Shown one piece after another: positions 21,786 to 34,066 of a stretch of DNA of 64,000 nt. Under the pieces are notes generated by a model that was not told where the DNA came from, made no database searches, and worked only from the letters and a program-made list of their open reading frames with translations. Source of the stretch: Adiantum capillus-veneris (lineage: Eukaryota; Streptophyta; Polypodiopsida; Polypodiales; Pteridaceae); contig CM043963.1 in NCBI GenBank assembly GCA_014529385.2, forward strand, positions 65,979,895-66,043,894. The letters are read 5' to 3'. The translations under genes and the position numbers were made by a program. Within the stretch, counting starts at the first letter, position 1; the number at the start of each line of letters is the position of its first letter.

Positions 21786-21945
21786 CCCATTGTTACCTAT
21801 TGGCTGGAGAGGCTAGCCTCGAAGTTGTGAGCTGCCGCGCAAGGGGCTGGCCTAGAAGCTGGAGAGCAGCTGTGCAAGTGGCTGGCTTCGAAGCTGTGAG
21901 CTGCCGCGCAAGGGGCTGGCCTAGAAGCTGGAGAGCTGCGCTGTG
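21786..21945. repeat. 70-bp tandem duplication
   Basis: Two copies of a GC-rich unit containing GTGAGCTGCCGCGCAAGGGG and GGCCTAGAAGCTGGAGAGC, immediately before a very long GA tract. The plus frame repeats the peptide EAVSCRARGWPRSWRAA. No gene identity. Confidence 0.9.
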
Positions 21946-21972
21946 AGCATGGGGTTGAGAGCAAGAGATCAA

Positions 21973-22072
<100 letters not shown>

Positions 22073-22142
22073 TGCATCTGCGATTCTGCTGAATCTCACT
22101 CGCTGCTCTTAATTTACAGCGCTGCTGAAAAAGGACCTCACA

Positions 22143-22183
<41 letters not shown>
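22143..22183. repeat. CA microsatellite
   Basis: About 20 CA units. Confidence 0.96.
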
Positions 22184-22185
<2 letters not shown>

Positions 22186-22640
22186 GGTGTTGTGACTTGT
22201 CTCAGTTTTCTCACTTGCCAGCGGAGTCCGGTCCTGCAACTTCTGCAAGGCTGTAAGTGACTAGGGCGCAGTAATGGCACCTCACCTCCAAGCTCTCTGG
22301 TTGAGCAGTCACCCCAGCCTGGTCATTCCGCATTTATTTTGAGCGCCAAATACCATGTAATAGATTCCTAGTTTATAGTGTTAGTGTTAGCTGGAGTACT
22401 CAGAATAATGGTTTTGTACAAAGTTACTGTTTTTGATTTTGTAAAGAGGAAATTAAAAAAAATTAGGCCATTCTTTTGGGCTCTTAGACTCTTTTTCTAT
22501 ATTTTGGGATGGAATATTTTGGGGCGGAATTTCTCCTTGTCCCCTTGCGCTCAACGACATTTTCGAAATTGAAAATGGCATGATAGATAGGTAAAGCATA
22601 ATAAGCACTTACTAAGATTTAATACAATCGATTATTAAGC
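22184..22640. other. No gene recognised
   Basis: Spacer without a supported gene. A 64-codon frame at 22378-22572 has no domain. Confidence 0.35.
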
Positions 22641-23045
22641 ACGATTATTTATATATATATATATATATATTGTAGAGTAGTGGGTCCAGGGGTATTCTTG
22701 GCGAGTGAGTCTTCTTGATGTAAACCCGTGGGGCAAGGTCTTCTTGAGGGAAACCCAGTCTGATTATAAAGCGAAGAGAACCTGTAGTACAGGCAAGGGA
22801 TTTGGAATCTCTCTTAGTGTCTTGTACTGTATTCCACATTGGTGGAGAAGGCGGGCACCTCCTACTCGCTCCTAGCCGTAGCGTAGCCATACTCCTCCAA
22901 TTATGAGCCACCCACTCTCACCTCGTCAAACTCCTCCCTCTCCTGTCTATGAGGATGCTTCGATGCATCCTGAGTTCACCACTTCACAAGTGCAGATGGA
23001 ACACATGTTCTAGGCTATGTCAAATATGATGGTCCAGGTCTGAGG
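22641..23045 (+). mobile_element. Probable Ty3/gypsy fossil: LTR-like segment and gag N-terminus
   Basis: An LTR-like segment (from about 22670) precedes an ATG near 22903 that reads SHPLSPRQTPPSPVYEDAS and MEHMF-AMSNMMVQV, the proline-rich and methionine/glutamine-rich start common to plant Ty3/gypsy gag proteins. It is lost in a CT/AT microsatellite at 23060. A small, broken fossil; family assignment tentative. Confidence 0.4.
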
Positions 23046-23057
23046 AAATGAAGTTAT

Positions 23058-24786
<1,729 letters not shown>

Positions 24787-24846
<60 letters not shown>

Positions 24847-24863
24847 CAAGAGAGAGGGAGAGA
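24787..24863. repeat. GT then GA compound microsatellite
   Basis: GT tract with one interruption to about 24821, then GA with interruptions. Confidence 0.93.
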
Positions 24864-24969
24864 GTTTTAGCACAAGAAAATTATAAGCGAGTTTTATTTG
24901 AGTTAAATGTGGTGTACGATGCAATATTCTCATTTTGAAGCTAGCTATACCATGTTCAAAAATTAAACT

Positions 24970-25565
24970 TACACGAAGACACTCTCAAAACATTGACCAT
25001 GGAAAGTACAGAGTGATATGATCATTCTTGAAAACCCTATTTTATCATGTGAAAAGCTAAGATCTCTAATTTTTTCAAATGCAAGACAAAGAATTTTTGT
25101 GTCAAAAAATATCCTAATATCATATATTTCTATATGGAAATTGTACATTTCCATGTGGAAAACATACCTTTCCATGTAGAAAACATATATTTTTACATAG
25201 AAATGATAAACTATTTTTTGGTTATATTGATTTCCAAAATGGAGGGCAAAAAATTTCCATTTGAATTTTTTTTTTGTGTACATTTCCATGTGGAAATGAA
25301 GATTTTTTAACTTAGAAAATTGTTTTGGAAAGTGGAAAAAAGATTCATATTGAAAAATCACATTTCTAATTAGAATACGTATGACCATAAGGATATTTCT
25401 TTTCCCAAATGGAATAAACATATATTCTCAAAAGGTAATAACTTTTTTCACCTAGAAAAGACGTGTATTACATGATGGACTAAATTTTCTCTCATGAGAA
25501 TGATGAAGAAATATTTTCTCCACATAAAAATTTCACCAAGAAAAATGTTATGAAGTTCTTGTGTA
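24970..25565. repeat. AT-rich dispersed repeat, inverted relative to 16568-17060
   Basis: Repeated motifs such as CATTTCCATGTGGAAA and CTTTCCATGTAGAAAA. A minus-strand 150-codon frame rich in FHMEMY-type repeats is a by-product of these motifs. Ends in the 31-bp duplicate shared with 23759-23789. Confidence 0.45.
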
Positions 25566-26111
25566 AATATGGCAGGGTTTTGGGCAGATCCAAGAAAGAA
25601 GGTGGGGTGGAGCAGGTGAAGCTAGCAAAGAAGGTTGAGGGGGATAGGAGACAATGTGGAGTCAGGGCAAGTGGGATGGGCGATGGTGAACAGCTTCGGT
25701 GACATAGCGAGGAGGTATTCAAAAGTTCTGGCGGAGACGAGGATGAGCGACGGTGTGCCATTGCTGGGAAGGCTAGCAGAGCATGTGGATGAGAAGAGCT
25801 CAGAGTCACTAGTGTATGTGAGAATGGTAGTCCTATACTATCACTACAGTCTGGAGAAAGGGGAGGAAGTGCTACTGCTGAAAAACGGAGAGGAAGTTGG
25901 AGGGTAAGCTGAGGCAGCTGCAGGGCGGCGAGAGTGTAGAGGGCGTGCTTGTGCGCAGGGTACCTCTTGCATTTTCCGGGTCATTTGAATGAGTCTTGCT
26001 ATGATGATGTGGCTTCTATCCGGACTTGGAGCGTTTCCTCTTCACTCAAAGGTAGTGCCAAATTCATGAGCCACCCTCATGGAGCCCAGAGTCGCAGTCC
26101 TGGGAGACTGT
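25566..26111. other. GC-richer spacer, no gene recognised
   Basis: Open frames on both strands (90 and 105 codons) show no domain and no consistent splice context. Confidence 0.3.
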
Positions 26112-26164
<53 letters not shown>

Positions 26165-26225
26165 GAATAGTTTCCTACAACGTAAAATTCTCTTCTTCTT
26201 CTTCTTCTTCTTCTTCTTCTCTCTC
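26112..26225. repeat. CT microsatellite, spacer and TTC microsatellite
   Basis: CT at 26112-26161, TTTCCTACAACGTAAAATTC, then about 11 TTC units. The middle segment is repeated at 29060-29080 beside another CT tract. Confidence 0.95.
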
Positions 26226-26536
26226 TCTTTGACTGTGTAGATGAAGTAGGAATCTCGAGATGTCTCGGGTCGAGACTCTTTTGCACCTCTTTATCTCTGG
26301 CAAGGGGCTCCTGTCTTGAGGGTGAGAGAGCTGGCTCTTTCGAGGCCTGACAAGACGTAGCCCTGCACCTGCAGTAGAAGGTGGGATTCAAAAACTTAAG
26401 TCATTTATAGATTTTGTTCACGTCGAGCTAGTATGTGTTCATCTATTACGAGGGGTATCTTTGAAACTTTGAACGAAGGCTTCTTGCTTGCCTTCAAAGC
26501 ATCCGAGATCAAAGGAGCTTCAACTCAGTTTGCAAG

Positions 26537-27568
26537 CTGATTGAGAAACCTATTTACAATCATGTCACTGGCCTTCTAGACCTTTCTGAGACGATCGTGC
26601 CCCCAACGATCTTTGTCAATGAGGGCCTGCACCACATGTGATTAGTGCTTGCTGAAGCTGCATCTAAAAGTTTATACTGGAATAAGACAGTTGAGAGGGT
26701 TCTGGCCTACATATCCAACATATGCACAAGGTCTCTTGAGCACCTTCAAAATAGTGTCTGTGATTTATGTATGCAATATAAAAAATGAAGAAAATTTAAC
26801 TCCATGAGGGGACTTGGTTTTTCTTTGAGATCTGCTACTGATGCGTTAGACTTGGTTAGTGAAGTCGCGGCCGCGCCAATGATGGCTAGTGTGTGCGGTT
26901 AAGGAAGGCGTAATTGCTGACCATGGTATGATAAACGTATTGGATGACAGTTTTTAAGGTGGTGGCCATTAGGATTGTGAACTTGTACTGCACTAGTTAC
27001 AATACAAGTTGTGTACTGTATGGCTCCCAAAATGGTAGGGAAGGTTCCAAAGGAGGTGTTTTGTATTGAGGAAATTTAGAGCAGATTGGGAGGCGGTGCC
27101 GGATTGGCAATTTTCTAAGGAGTTCCTGATGTCTTCCTCTTGGTGAAGATTTTTGTGTAGTAGCTCATCAATTTTTGGGATGGGGTGTTTTGTTCTTGAT
27201 AGTTATCTGGTTTAGGTCCTTGCTCTAATTTTCTATGGATAATCTATGCACTCTTTAGTTGGCATATTGCTCATTATCACTGATGGGCTGGCGAGCCGGG
27301 TTCGATGCTCGAGTGCGGGAACTTCTTGATTTCAACATTTGCCTTGACATCATTGATGAAGTCAAGTTTGCATGGAAGATCCAGGTAGATACATGAGTAG
27401 CTATTGGCAGTACTTGTGAAAACTTTACATGTTCAAGCTTCAGGTCTATCCTCGATCCAACCTGCCTTGCTTTCCTTGTGCAGTGAGACATGGTAGAACA
27501 CGGACATAGTTTGGAGAGCATCAAGGCAAGCATTGCAGCAAGGAAGCTTGACTTTGATGCCTTCATAG
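26537..27568 (+). pseudogene. PRK: Phosphoribulokinase pseudogene, three internal exons
   Basis: Phosphoribulokinase makes ribulose-1,5-bisphosphate in the chloroplast stroma from nuclear genes. Exon A (26537-26637) reads EKPIYNHVTGLLDL, PPTIFVNEGLHH. Exon B (27301-27384) reads FDARVRELLDFNICLDI and EVKFAWKIQ. Exon C (27484-27568) reads GHSLESIKASIAARK and LDFDAFI. Together they follow the conserved middle of plant phosphoribulokinase in order. Donors at 27385 (GTAGAT) and 27569 (GTATGT) are normal. Decay: exon C opens with TGA where arginine (CGA/AGA) is expected after KIQ, and the base pair before exon B is GG, not AG. The N-terminal kinase part and the C-terminus are not found. Kept introns mean a duplicated gene segment, not a retrocopy. 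Confidence 0.88.
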
Positions 27569-28535
27569 GTATGTATCTGGTGATATATTCTTGTATCATT
27601 GTGATCTCCCAAGGCCAATATATGCAACATCTATGTGTGTGTGTGTGTGTGTGTCTTGTATGCATCACGTTATGACAATACCGATTGCCCTATCAGCTCA
27701 TACGCATCAGACTATGGGATTAGCAATTACTCTCTGTCTCTTATATGCATCAAACTATGGGATTAGCGATTGTCCTTAATCAACATTATTTGCACATTTA
27801 CAAGCGCTATCATGGCTCGTTTCACATAGCAATTTCCCTGTGAAATAAGCTGTAATTGTACATTTATGATTCATCCACACCATCGTAGCTGCCCCTTGCT
27901 CCACTAGTGCTTCATCCATTCTCATCATCTAGAGATCATGCTCATGCTAAAGTCTTTGCTTCTGGTCGAGTCCTACTCCAACGTCTCAAGAGAGACTAGG
28001 AGTAGCAGTGAACATGGTAGTATAGCTTCCATGAAATGGTTCAGTGATATTGTAGGGAAAAGAGAGAGGGGGCATGGGGGTGGATCAGGGAGCACGAAGC
28101 TACTCCATTAGCAAGTTGGTGATAAGTTGAGAATACAATGGTAGGATGTGGCAAGAGGATGAGACTGTAAATTGATCTCCCTAAGCCTCAACCTTAGGCT
28201 AAGGCCAGGTTCATAAGGGCCAACAAAAGAGCATAAGTAATAACACACTGTATATGGAGCTTGTCTAAGTAAATGTTCCCTCCTACCCTTCTACAACCCC
28301 CTTTTTGTACACTCATGTGGCACCATACAATAATCTTTAGTGAATCCCTCAAGAGGGCGATAGCCCTTTTATTAATTAGCTTGGAATGATGATATTGCCC
28401 TTTTATTAATTAGCTTGGAATGATGATGTGATTAGCACAAGGTGTTACTTCTAGCTTTGGGTGATGATGATTAACAAGTTTTTATTCAGTCATCATTGGA
28501 AGGCAAGCTTTGTGATTTTATCACTTGTTTCAATA
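27569..28535. other. No gene recognised; short duplications
   Basis: GT microsatellite at 27633-27653. A 48-bp-spaced duplicate of CATCAGACTATGGGATTAGC at about 27705 and 27753. A 38-bp tandem duplicate of GCCCTTTTATTAATTAGC plus TTGGAATGATGAT at about 28362-28432. The last exons of phosphoribulokinase were looked for and not seen. Confidence 0.5.
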
Positions 28536-28540
28536 GAAAG

Positions 28541-28595
<55 letters not shown>

Positions 28596-28655
28596 AATCC
28601 TAGTAGGCCATTTCCCTCTTGCTTAACAGGTCTTGAGTTCAACTCTCCTGGTTTT
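28520..28655 (+). repeat. Dispersed repeat with internal CT tract and B-box-like end, copy 1
   Basis: CACTTGTTTCAATAGAAAG, a long CT tract, then AATCCTAGTAGGCCATTTCC and AGGTCTTGAGTTCAACTCTC. The last motif resembles a tRNA B box. The whole arrangement recurs at 28913-29025. Confidence 0.75.
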
Positions 28656-28912
28656 TTTTGGTTTTCTAAGAAGCTTTAGTGTTGTGTTGGGTTAGGCAGA
28701 CTTTCATTGTTTTCATAGATTTTTGAACTATTTATATATTTCACTAGTTTCTCTTCCCTTTACCATGGTTTGAAACCAACTGGTCTGTATTTTCAACTGG
28801 CTCAAGGCTAAGATGAGGCAATCCTTTTTTGAAGACTGATGCTACTTAAACTCAACGTACGGATTTTATCGATTTTATCACGTTCTAATTGTTTTAGAAA
28901 GCCACCATGATT

Positions 28913-28935
28913 CTTTCACTTTTTTCAATAGAAAG

Positions 28936-28969
<34 letters not shown>

Positions 28970-29025
28970 ATCCTAGTAGGCCATTTCCCTCTTGTATAAC
29001 AGGTCTTGAGTTCAACTCTCCTCTT
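28913..29025 (+). repeat. Dispersed repeat with internal CT tract, copy 2
   Basis: Same order of motifs as at 28520-28655 with a shorter CT tract. A partial third copy (TCTAATCCTAGTAGGCCA) is at 29262-29280. Confidence 0.75.
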
Positions 29026-29052
29026 CAGATAGATCTTTAAGGTATCTTGGGA

Positions 29053-29088
29053 CAATTTCCTACGACGTTAAAATTCTCTTCCTCTTCT

Positions 29089-29120
<32 letters not shown>

Positions 29121-29170
29121 AACAGAACACCCTAGCTCTCTCTCAATAACATAGTAACCTATGTTTTCAT

Positions 29171-29212
<42 letters not shown>
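29053..29212. repeat. CT microsatellites with TTTCCTACGACGTTAAAATT leader
   Basis: Two CT tracts (29089-29115 and 29174-29212). The leader matches the one at 26166-26186 beside the CT/TTC tracts. Confidence 0.85.
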
Positions 29213-29215
<3 letters not shown>

Positions 29216-29460
29216 ACTTCATCATGGACTATGTTTATGTCCCTCTCTTCTGTGTCTCTGTCTCTAATCCTAGTAGGCCACTCCTCGCTCGTCTGTCACT
29301 CCTTCACCTCACTAATCACTGGGAATCTTTTGAGAATTCAAGTGATTATTGAAGCCAAATAGGAATGTTATATGTTTATTTTCCAGAAAAAAAAAGATAC
29401 TGGATGTGATTGTGACCGAAGACCTTATTGAAATTGTGGAGTGGGAAACCCAAAAGGAAA

Positions 29461-29461
<1 letters not shown>

Positions 29462-29490
<29 letters not shown>
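29462..29490. repeat. CT microsatellite
   Basis: About 14 CT units just before the GC-rich LINE leader. Confidence 0.95.
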
Positions 29491-29491
<1 letters not shown>

Positions 29492-29494
29492 CCC

Positions 29495-30720
29495 CAACTC
29501 TAGGCGGTAAAGAACCTCGAGCAGCAGCAGGACATCGCTGGCCTCCATGGGGCGAGGGGCAGCCCTGCGGGAGGTCACACCACAGCCGTAGCTTCGCCCT
29601 GCCCTCCCTCGCCAGTCCAAATCCGCATTTCTTCCCTGCGTGCACCAAGCTTCTCTACTCCCGCGCACCACTCCAGCCCAACGAGGTCGCCCCTCACGCG
29701 CGCGCTCTGTTCAAGCCTGTCTCCATGTACTATCGCGCCGCGCGTTACCAGCCTAGCCAAGCCAGGCGATCTGCTCGGGCCAAGACAGGCCACGCCGCCG
29801 TCACGACCGCTTTGTCTTTTCACCAAGGGGGCAAGGGGAAAAAAAGAGGCCTCTGCCCATTGTCCTAACCTAAGCAGTTCGTCCCACAGGAACTCAAAGA
29901 TCTGTGCCTCGACTTCAAGAGAAATCTACGCCCTCGACTACAAGGAAAAATCTCAGACCAACGATGCAACGAAGAGGCTCTCTCTCCCCAATCAAACAGA
30001 CACGGCTCTTCGTGCCCATCCCACGGGTGGATCCGATGGACCGCCTTCACTCTCAAATTCGAGAGCTCGAAGATGAGAACGCAGAGCTCAAGGCGCGTTT
30101 TGCAGCCCTTGAGGCACGCTTCTCCTCCTTGGAGTCTCAAAAGAAAGGTGATAGTGAGCACTGTCTCGCCAAAGCAAAGGCAATCAAAAGCACCCTCACC
30201 GCAAGCATGGCCACACTTGCCACCCAAGTCCAAGTAGTAACTGCGGCGGTCTCCTCCAAAGTAGAAGAGTGCATGCAAGAACGCCGTCGACGAAAAGGAC
30301 TAGCACTATCTGTTCGTATTGGCAGCCTGCCCTCTACTTGGTGAGAAGAGAACGACGACTGTGCCACATCCCTAGTGAAACTCAACCAAGCAATCCACCC
30401 AACCGAGTTTGACCCCAACACAATTGAGAGGGTTCACCAGGACAACCGCACCAACCAAGGCATCTTGGTTTTCAAGACTAAAGAGGCGTGCATTACACTT
30501 CTACAACAAGCACGACTCCTCAAGAGCACCACAATATGGATAAGCGAGGCCTTGACACTTGCCCAACTTAAAGTCAAGAAACAAGAACTCCAAAAGGTTT
30601 GAGAGGCACGAGCAGCCGGCAAATGGGCCGTCTATTGAGGCGACAAAGCCATCATCGAAGAATTTCAGACTCCAAAAACCCCCAAGCCATCTTCTCCTTC
30701 TCCCTCCCTTAAATGACACA
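29495..30720 (+). mobile_element. LINE with decayed L1-type ORF1, ORF2 absent
   Basis: A GC-rich leader (about 29495-29900) precedes a frame from 29904. It has a coiled coil (RIRELEDENAELKARFAALEARF), then a basic segment, then an RRM-like/C-terminal part: GILVFKTKEACITLLQQARL, STTIWISEAL, VKKQELQKV-EARAAGKWAVY-GDKAIIEEF. This matches the L1 ORF1p RNA-binding chaperone (bed-edLT...ARxxGKxA...RGDKLII). Three in-frame TGA codons (30342-30344, 30600-30602, 30636-30638) all sit where CGA (arginine) would fit, suggesting deamination of methylated CpG. No reverse transcriptase follows, so the copy is 3'-truncated or ORF1-only. Non-functional. Confidence 0.75.
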
Positions 30721-30856
30721 TGTCACAAATTTTGTTGTATCCACCTTAGCCATGATTCTCCATGTACTCCTCTAGTAAGAGGTCCAACTATGTATGTTTG
30801 CTTGGTCCCATAGGTCATATCTAAACTCCGTGGACGATAATGCATCTATCTATCTA

Positions 30857-30858
30857 TC

Positions 30859-30943
<85 letters not shown>
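30857..30943. repeat. CT then CA compound microsatellite
   Basis: TATC/CT units to about 30904, then about 20 CA units. Confidence 0.97.
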
Positions 30944-30944
<1 letters not shown>

Positions 30945-31300
30945 TGTCTCTTGAAGCATACCCCAAGTGGTCTCAATGGGCCTCTTGAATAAGCCACACA
31001 TGGCACAATAATAGAGGACATCATGATTAGCTAAAGTGGGTGAGTTATAGGGGGTTGAAGTGGGTGCAATGGGTTCAATGGCATGGCGTGGTAGTAGAGA
31101 TCCTCAACACTAAGTAACACCCATATTCAAGAGGGGGAGGTAGTGGGATCAAAGGCGAGAAGTCCACACACGAAGACCGAGAAGATCGCAGCCACAAATA
31201 TCAAATCAAGAACTAAAGCCGGACACACACTAAACCTGGATAGCCTGGGCAAGCTATGTTAATTTACAATATAATTTTGTAAAACGGGTTGTGGATACAC
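30944..31300. other. No gene recognised
   Basis: Mixed spacer with no supported feature, ending in the tRNA-like repeat at 31305. Confidence 0.35.
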
Positions 31301-31304
31301 AATG

Positions 31305-31490
31305 CATGCGCGGGTGAGGTGGTTAGCCCATGTGACCCTAAACTCAGACTGCGACATCACGGGTTCGAATCTCCTTGCCGCGCCTCGTTTTTCTTGCTGG
31401 CCAGGTTTAATGCGCCTTGCTTTTTTGGCAGCGTGCCTCGTTTTTCTCGCTGGCCAGGTTTAGTGCGCCTCGAGATCCCGCCACCCAGCC
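31305..31490 (+). repeat. tRNA-like SINE candidate with internal duplication
   Basis: GCGCGGGTGAGGTGGTTAG resembles a tRNA 5' end and A box, and CACGGGTTCGAATCTC is an almost perfect B box. GCGCGG and CCGCGC at the two ends could pair as an acceptor stem. A tail follows in which GCCTCGTTTTTCT-GCTGGCCAGGTTTA-TGCGCCT occurs twice. No proper anticodon arm could be folded by eye. A tRNA-derived SINE is the best guess. Confidence 0.5.
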
Positions 31491-31749
31491 CCAACTGTCG
31501 ATCCCATTATGTTCAGAAGTCTGACATGAGGGCACTCCCTATTCTATCCCTTACTAAGCTATGAGCTTTTCAAGATACTTATGCGAGTTGGAAATCTGGC
31601 TCACAACTTCATGGAAAGTTGTACTAGGGTTTTCTTGCATTATTTTAGTACCTTCAGAAAGTCTGACAACTAGTTATGCCTTTAGACACCCCTTAGTTGT
31701 GGTTACTCCTTTAAAGTACTCAAGTGAGTTATAAATTGAGTTACCATTT

Positions 31750-32110
31750 CGATACAAGTGGTTGCAAAAGGACAACAATGTCAAAAATCAAGATGTTGCT
31801 CTTGGTTTGATTGAACCTCCTCACTGCACCAAGTATCAGTTGGCTCGCGTATCGGATGCCAACAAGGAAAACATCAGTGTTCTTATGAAGATACTGCCAC
31901 TTGTGTTTTCGAGGACGAAAACGCTTCTCCAAGGGGGGAGTAATGTCAGGCCAAGGGCTAGAGAGTAGGGCCCAACTTAGGGGAGTCAAGGACTTAGGCC
32001 AAGGGCCGGAGTGAAGGTGTGGACAGGGGATCTGTTTAGGGCAAAGGGCCATGGAATCTCCTATATTAGGTTGGCTGGGAGGAGGATCCGGAGTTCAATC
32101 TCCCTATGGT
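31750..32110 (+). mobile_element. Ty3/gypsy fossil 3' end with LTR start
   Basis: The peptide FSRTKTLLQGGSN and the DNA CTCCAAGGGGGGAGTAATGTC are typical of the end of a gypsy polyprotein, its purine tract and the LTR start. The following purine-rich LTR-like segment ends near a B-box-like GGAGTTCAATCTCC. Only the tail of the element survives; broken and old. Confidence 0.45.
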
Positions 32111-33790
32111 CTTTCACACAATGTGGATCCATCCAGTTGTTGGGTTTGACTAATTTGCTTTGATCTTGGCTTCAAACATGACCTTAGCCATTTCTCTAAA
32201 CTGGGGTTCAAAGTTGGCTTTATGGTCAAGTTGCTTTTCAAGAATATCGGATGACTCTATCTATAGGTGAAGCAGCTTATTAACATACTTGATCAAAAGA
32301 CTCACCTAGGCTTGCCACTGGATCATCATGCCCTAAAATTTGATCAAATTGTCTTTTAGTTTTGATAGTGTGCTCTTTTATTCAGTGTCCTTCTCAAGAC
32401 CTGAACTATATTTGGGTGGTTTGGGAGGCTGCAAGTCCTTTGATAATGATAACTAATGAGCTTCCATTACTTGATCATGCACTTGGTACCTATATATAAC
32501 ATATGATATCTCTCCACATTCAAATAAGTGTCCTCATTTTGAAGGAATGTTTGAATTTGGAGTGCCTTCTCTTTGTAAGGATGCTTGCTCTTACTCATGC
32601 TATGATTTGAAAAACCTAAAGTGTGATATGAGATCCATCTAGATGGCCTTTCCCTTGTCTCTCAATGTAAGATTCATTGGCCTATAGGCTTATTAAGAAT
32701 TTTCAAGGACCTGGCTAGTCTAATTTCCTCTCTAGCTGGAGCTAGGAGCATCAACGGGGTCATCTTCATCATCACCATCTTTCTTGTGAGATGGTCCCCC
32801 ATCTAGATATTTTGTGTCCTGCTCTCGCTCTTTGTCATCCTCATATTCCTCTTCATCATCAGCCACATTGGTACAAAAATGGTCAATAAGTGCTTAATTT
32901 GCTAAAGTGTTGTGCATGTGGAGCTCTTTTCCTCTGGATCATCTTTGATGGTTGCCACCATGTTCTCTAAATCCTCTAAAATCAGGATCATATTACCCTT
33001 TAGATCTATTGTGTCCACTAATGACTGATAAATGTATTTTCCCATAACTGATTGCTTTAGTACACTATGGACTTCCTTCAAAATGCTAAGAGCTAGCGTC
33101 TTTTGATCTAGCAATGACTTTCGTGCACCCAGCTCTTTTGTCAACCTCCATTTCTTAGCACTTAGAATCTAGGAGCTTCAGTTGCTATGTTTATTGTTGT
33201 AGTTCTTTGATGGTCTTGGTGTGCTATTCATGCTCATATTTTTCTTCTATTGGAACTTCCTCAAATTTTAGCACATCCATTGTATAATTGTGTACTTTGA
33301 CCACCTCTTGCTCTAGTTTTTGTTTTAGATGAGCAAGATCAGAACATTGCATCAAGTTTTAGGCCTCCATCATTTGTCCTAGGGCATTGATAATTGTGTT
33401 TCATCTTGTGTTTATGGTGGCAACATCAATAATTGTGTTGAATTCAATGCTTTCTATCTAATATCTGAGCACTCGGACATTGTAGGGAACTGCCATAAAT
33501 TTCCTTGATGTGTCAATGATGAGGCCCCCACTAACTTGTTCTTTTGTTATTACAAGGCTTGATGTCTATCTACATGCCTTTGCACAAGGGTAGTGGTCAC
33601 TATGGTGCCTTGTCTAGTAACATTAGTTTCCTGATTTGATGTATCTACATGCATAGATGTCTGATTTGGAACCCTTTGTGAATCTATGGTAATGTCTTGA
33701 GTTGTGCTAGGTAGAACAATGGTTGTAGCTTAGATGTTTTGATGTACCTACCTGCTTAGATGTCTGATTTGGAATCCTTTGTAAATCTCT
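32111..33790 (-). other. Old, unidentified coding-like remnant
   Basis: On the minus strand several short frames (for example 33144-32902) read like a charged, coiled-coil protein (KSLLDQKTLALSILKEV, LEDLENMVATIKDDPEE), with an acidic HKKDGDDEDDP segment near 32790. Composition and low complexity resemble the gag-like or spacer parts of plant LTR elements, as at 3.7-4.6 kb. No family could be named and no intact gene is present. Confidence 0.3.
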
Positions 33791-33791
33791 C

Positions 33792-34066
33792 GGGGGGGGG
33801 GGGGGGGGGGGGGGGGGGGTGGGGTTTCACTTAATAATTAAGTGACTATCACGTACGTGCAACAGAAGGGGTTATTAATTTTATTTTTTCTCACATTTTC
33901 ACATATAGAAGGGTATCGTAAAATGGAATTGAGAAAAAATTTCACAAACTGAATAGAAAAAGGGTGTATTTTATTTGTAAAAAATTCATAGATAAGAAGT
34001 TTTAAAAATAGTCCTTGAACGCACACGATATACACAATTTATACATAGTGACCACCCCCCCCCCCC
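33792..34066. repeat. MITE-like segment bounded by poly-G (38) and poly-C (12)
   Basis: A 38-base G run, then TGGGGTTTCACTTA, an AT-rich body of about 220 bp, and TAGTGACCACCCC running into 12 C. The two ends are loosely inverted (GGGGT--TCACT against AGTGACCACCCC). TAAATCT occurs on both sides (33782 and 34072). A small foldback element with G-rich ends is plausible but unproven. Confidence 0.45.
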
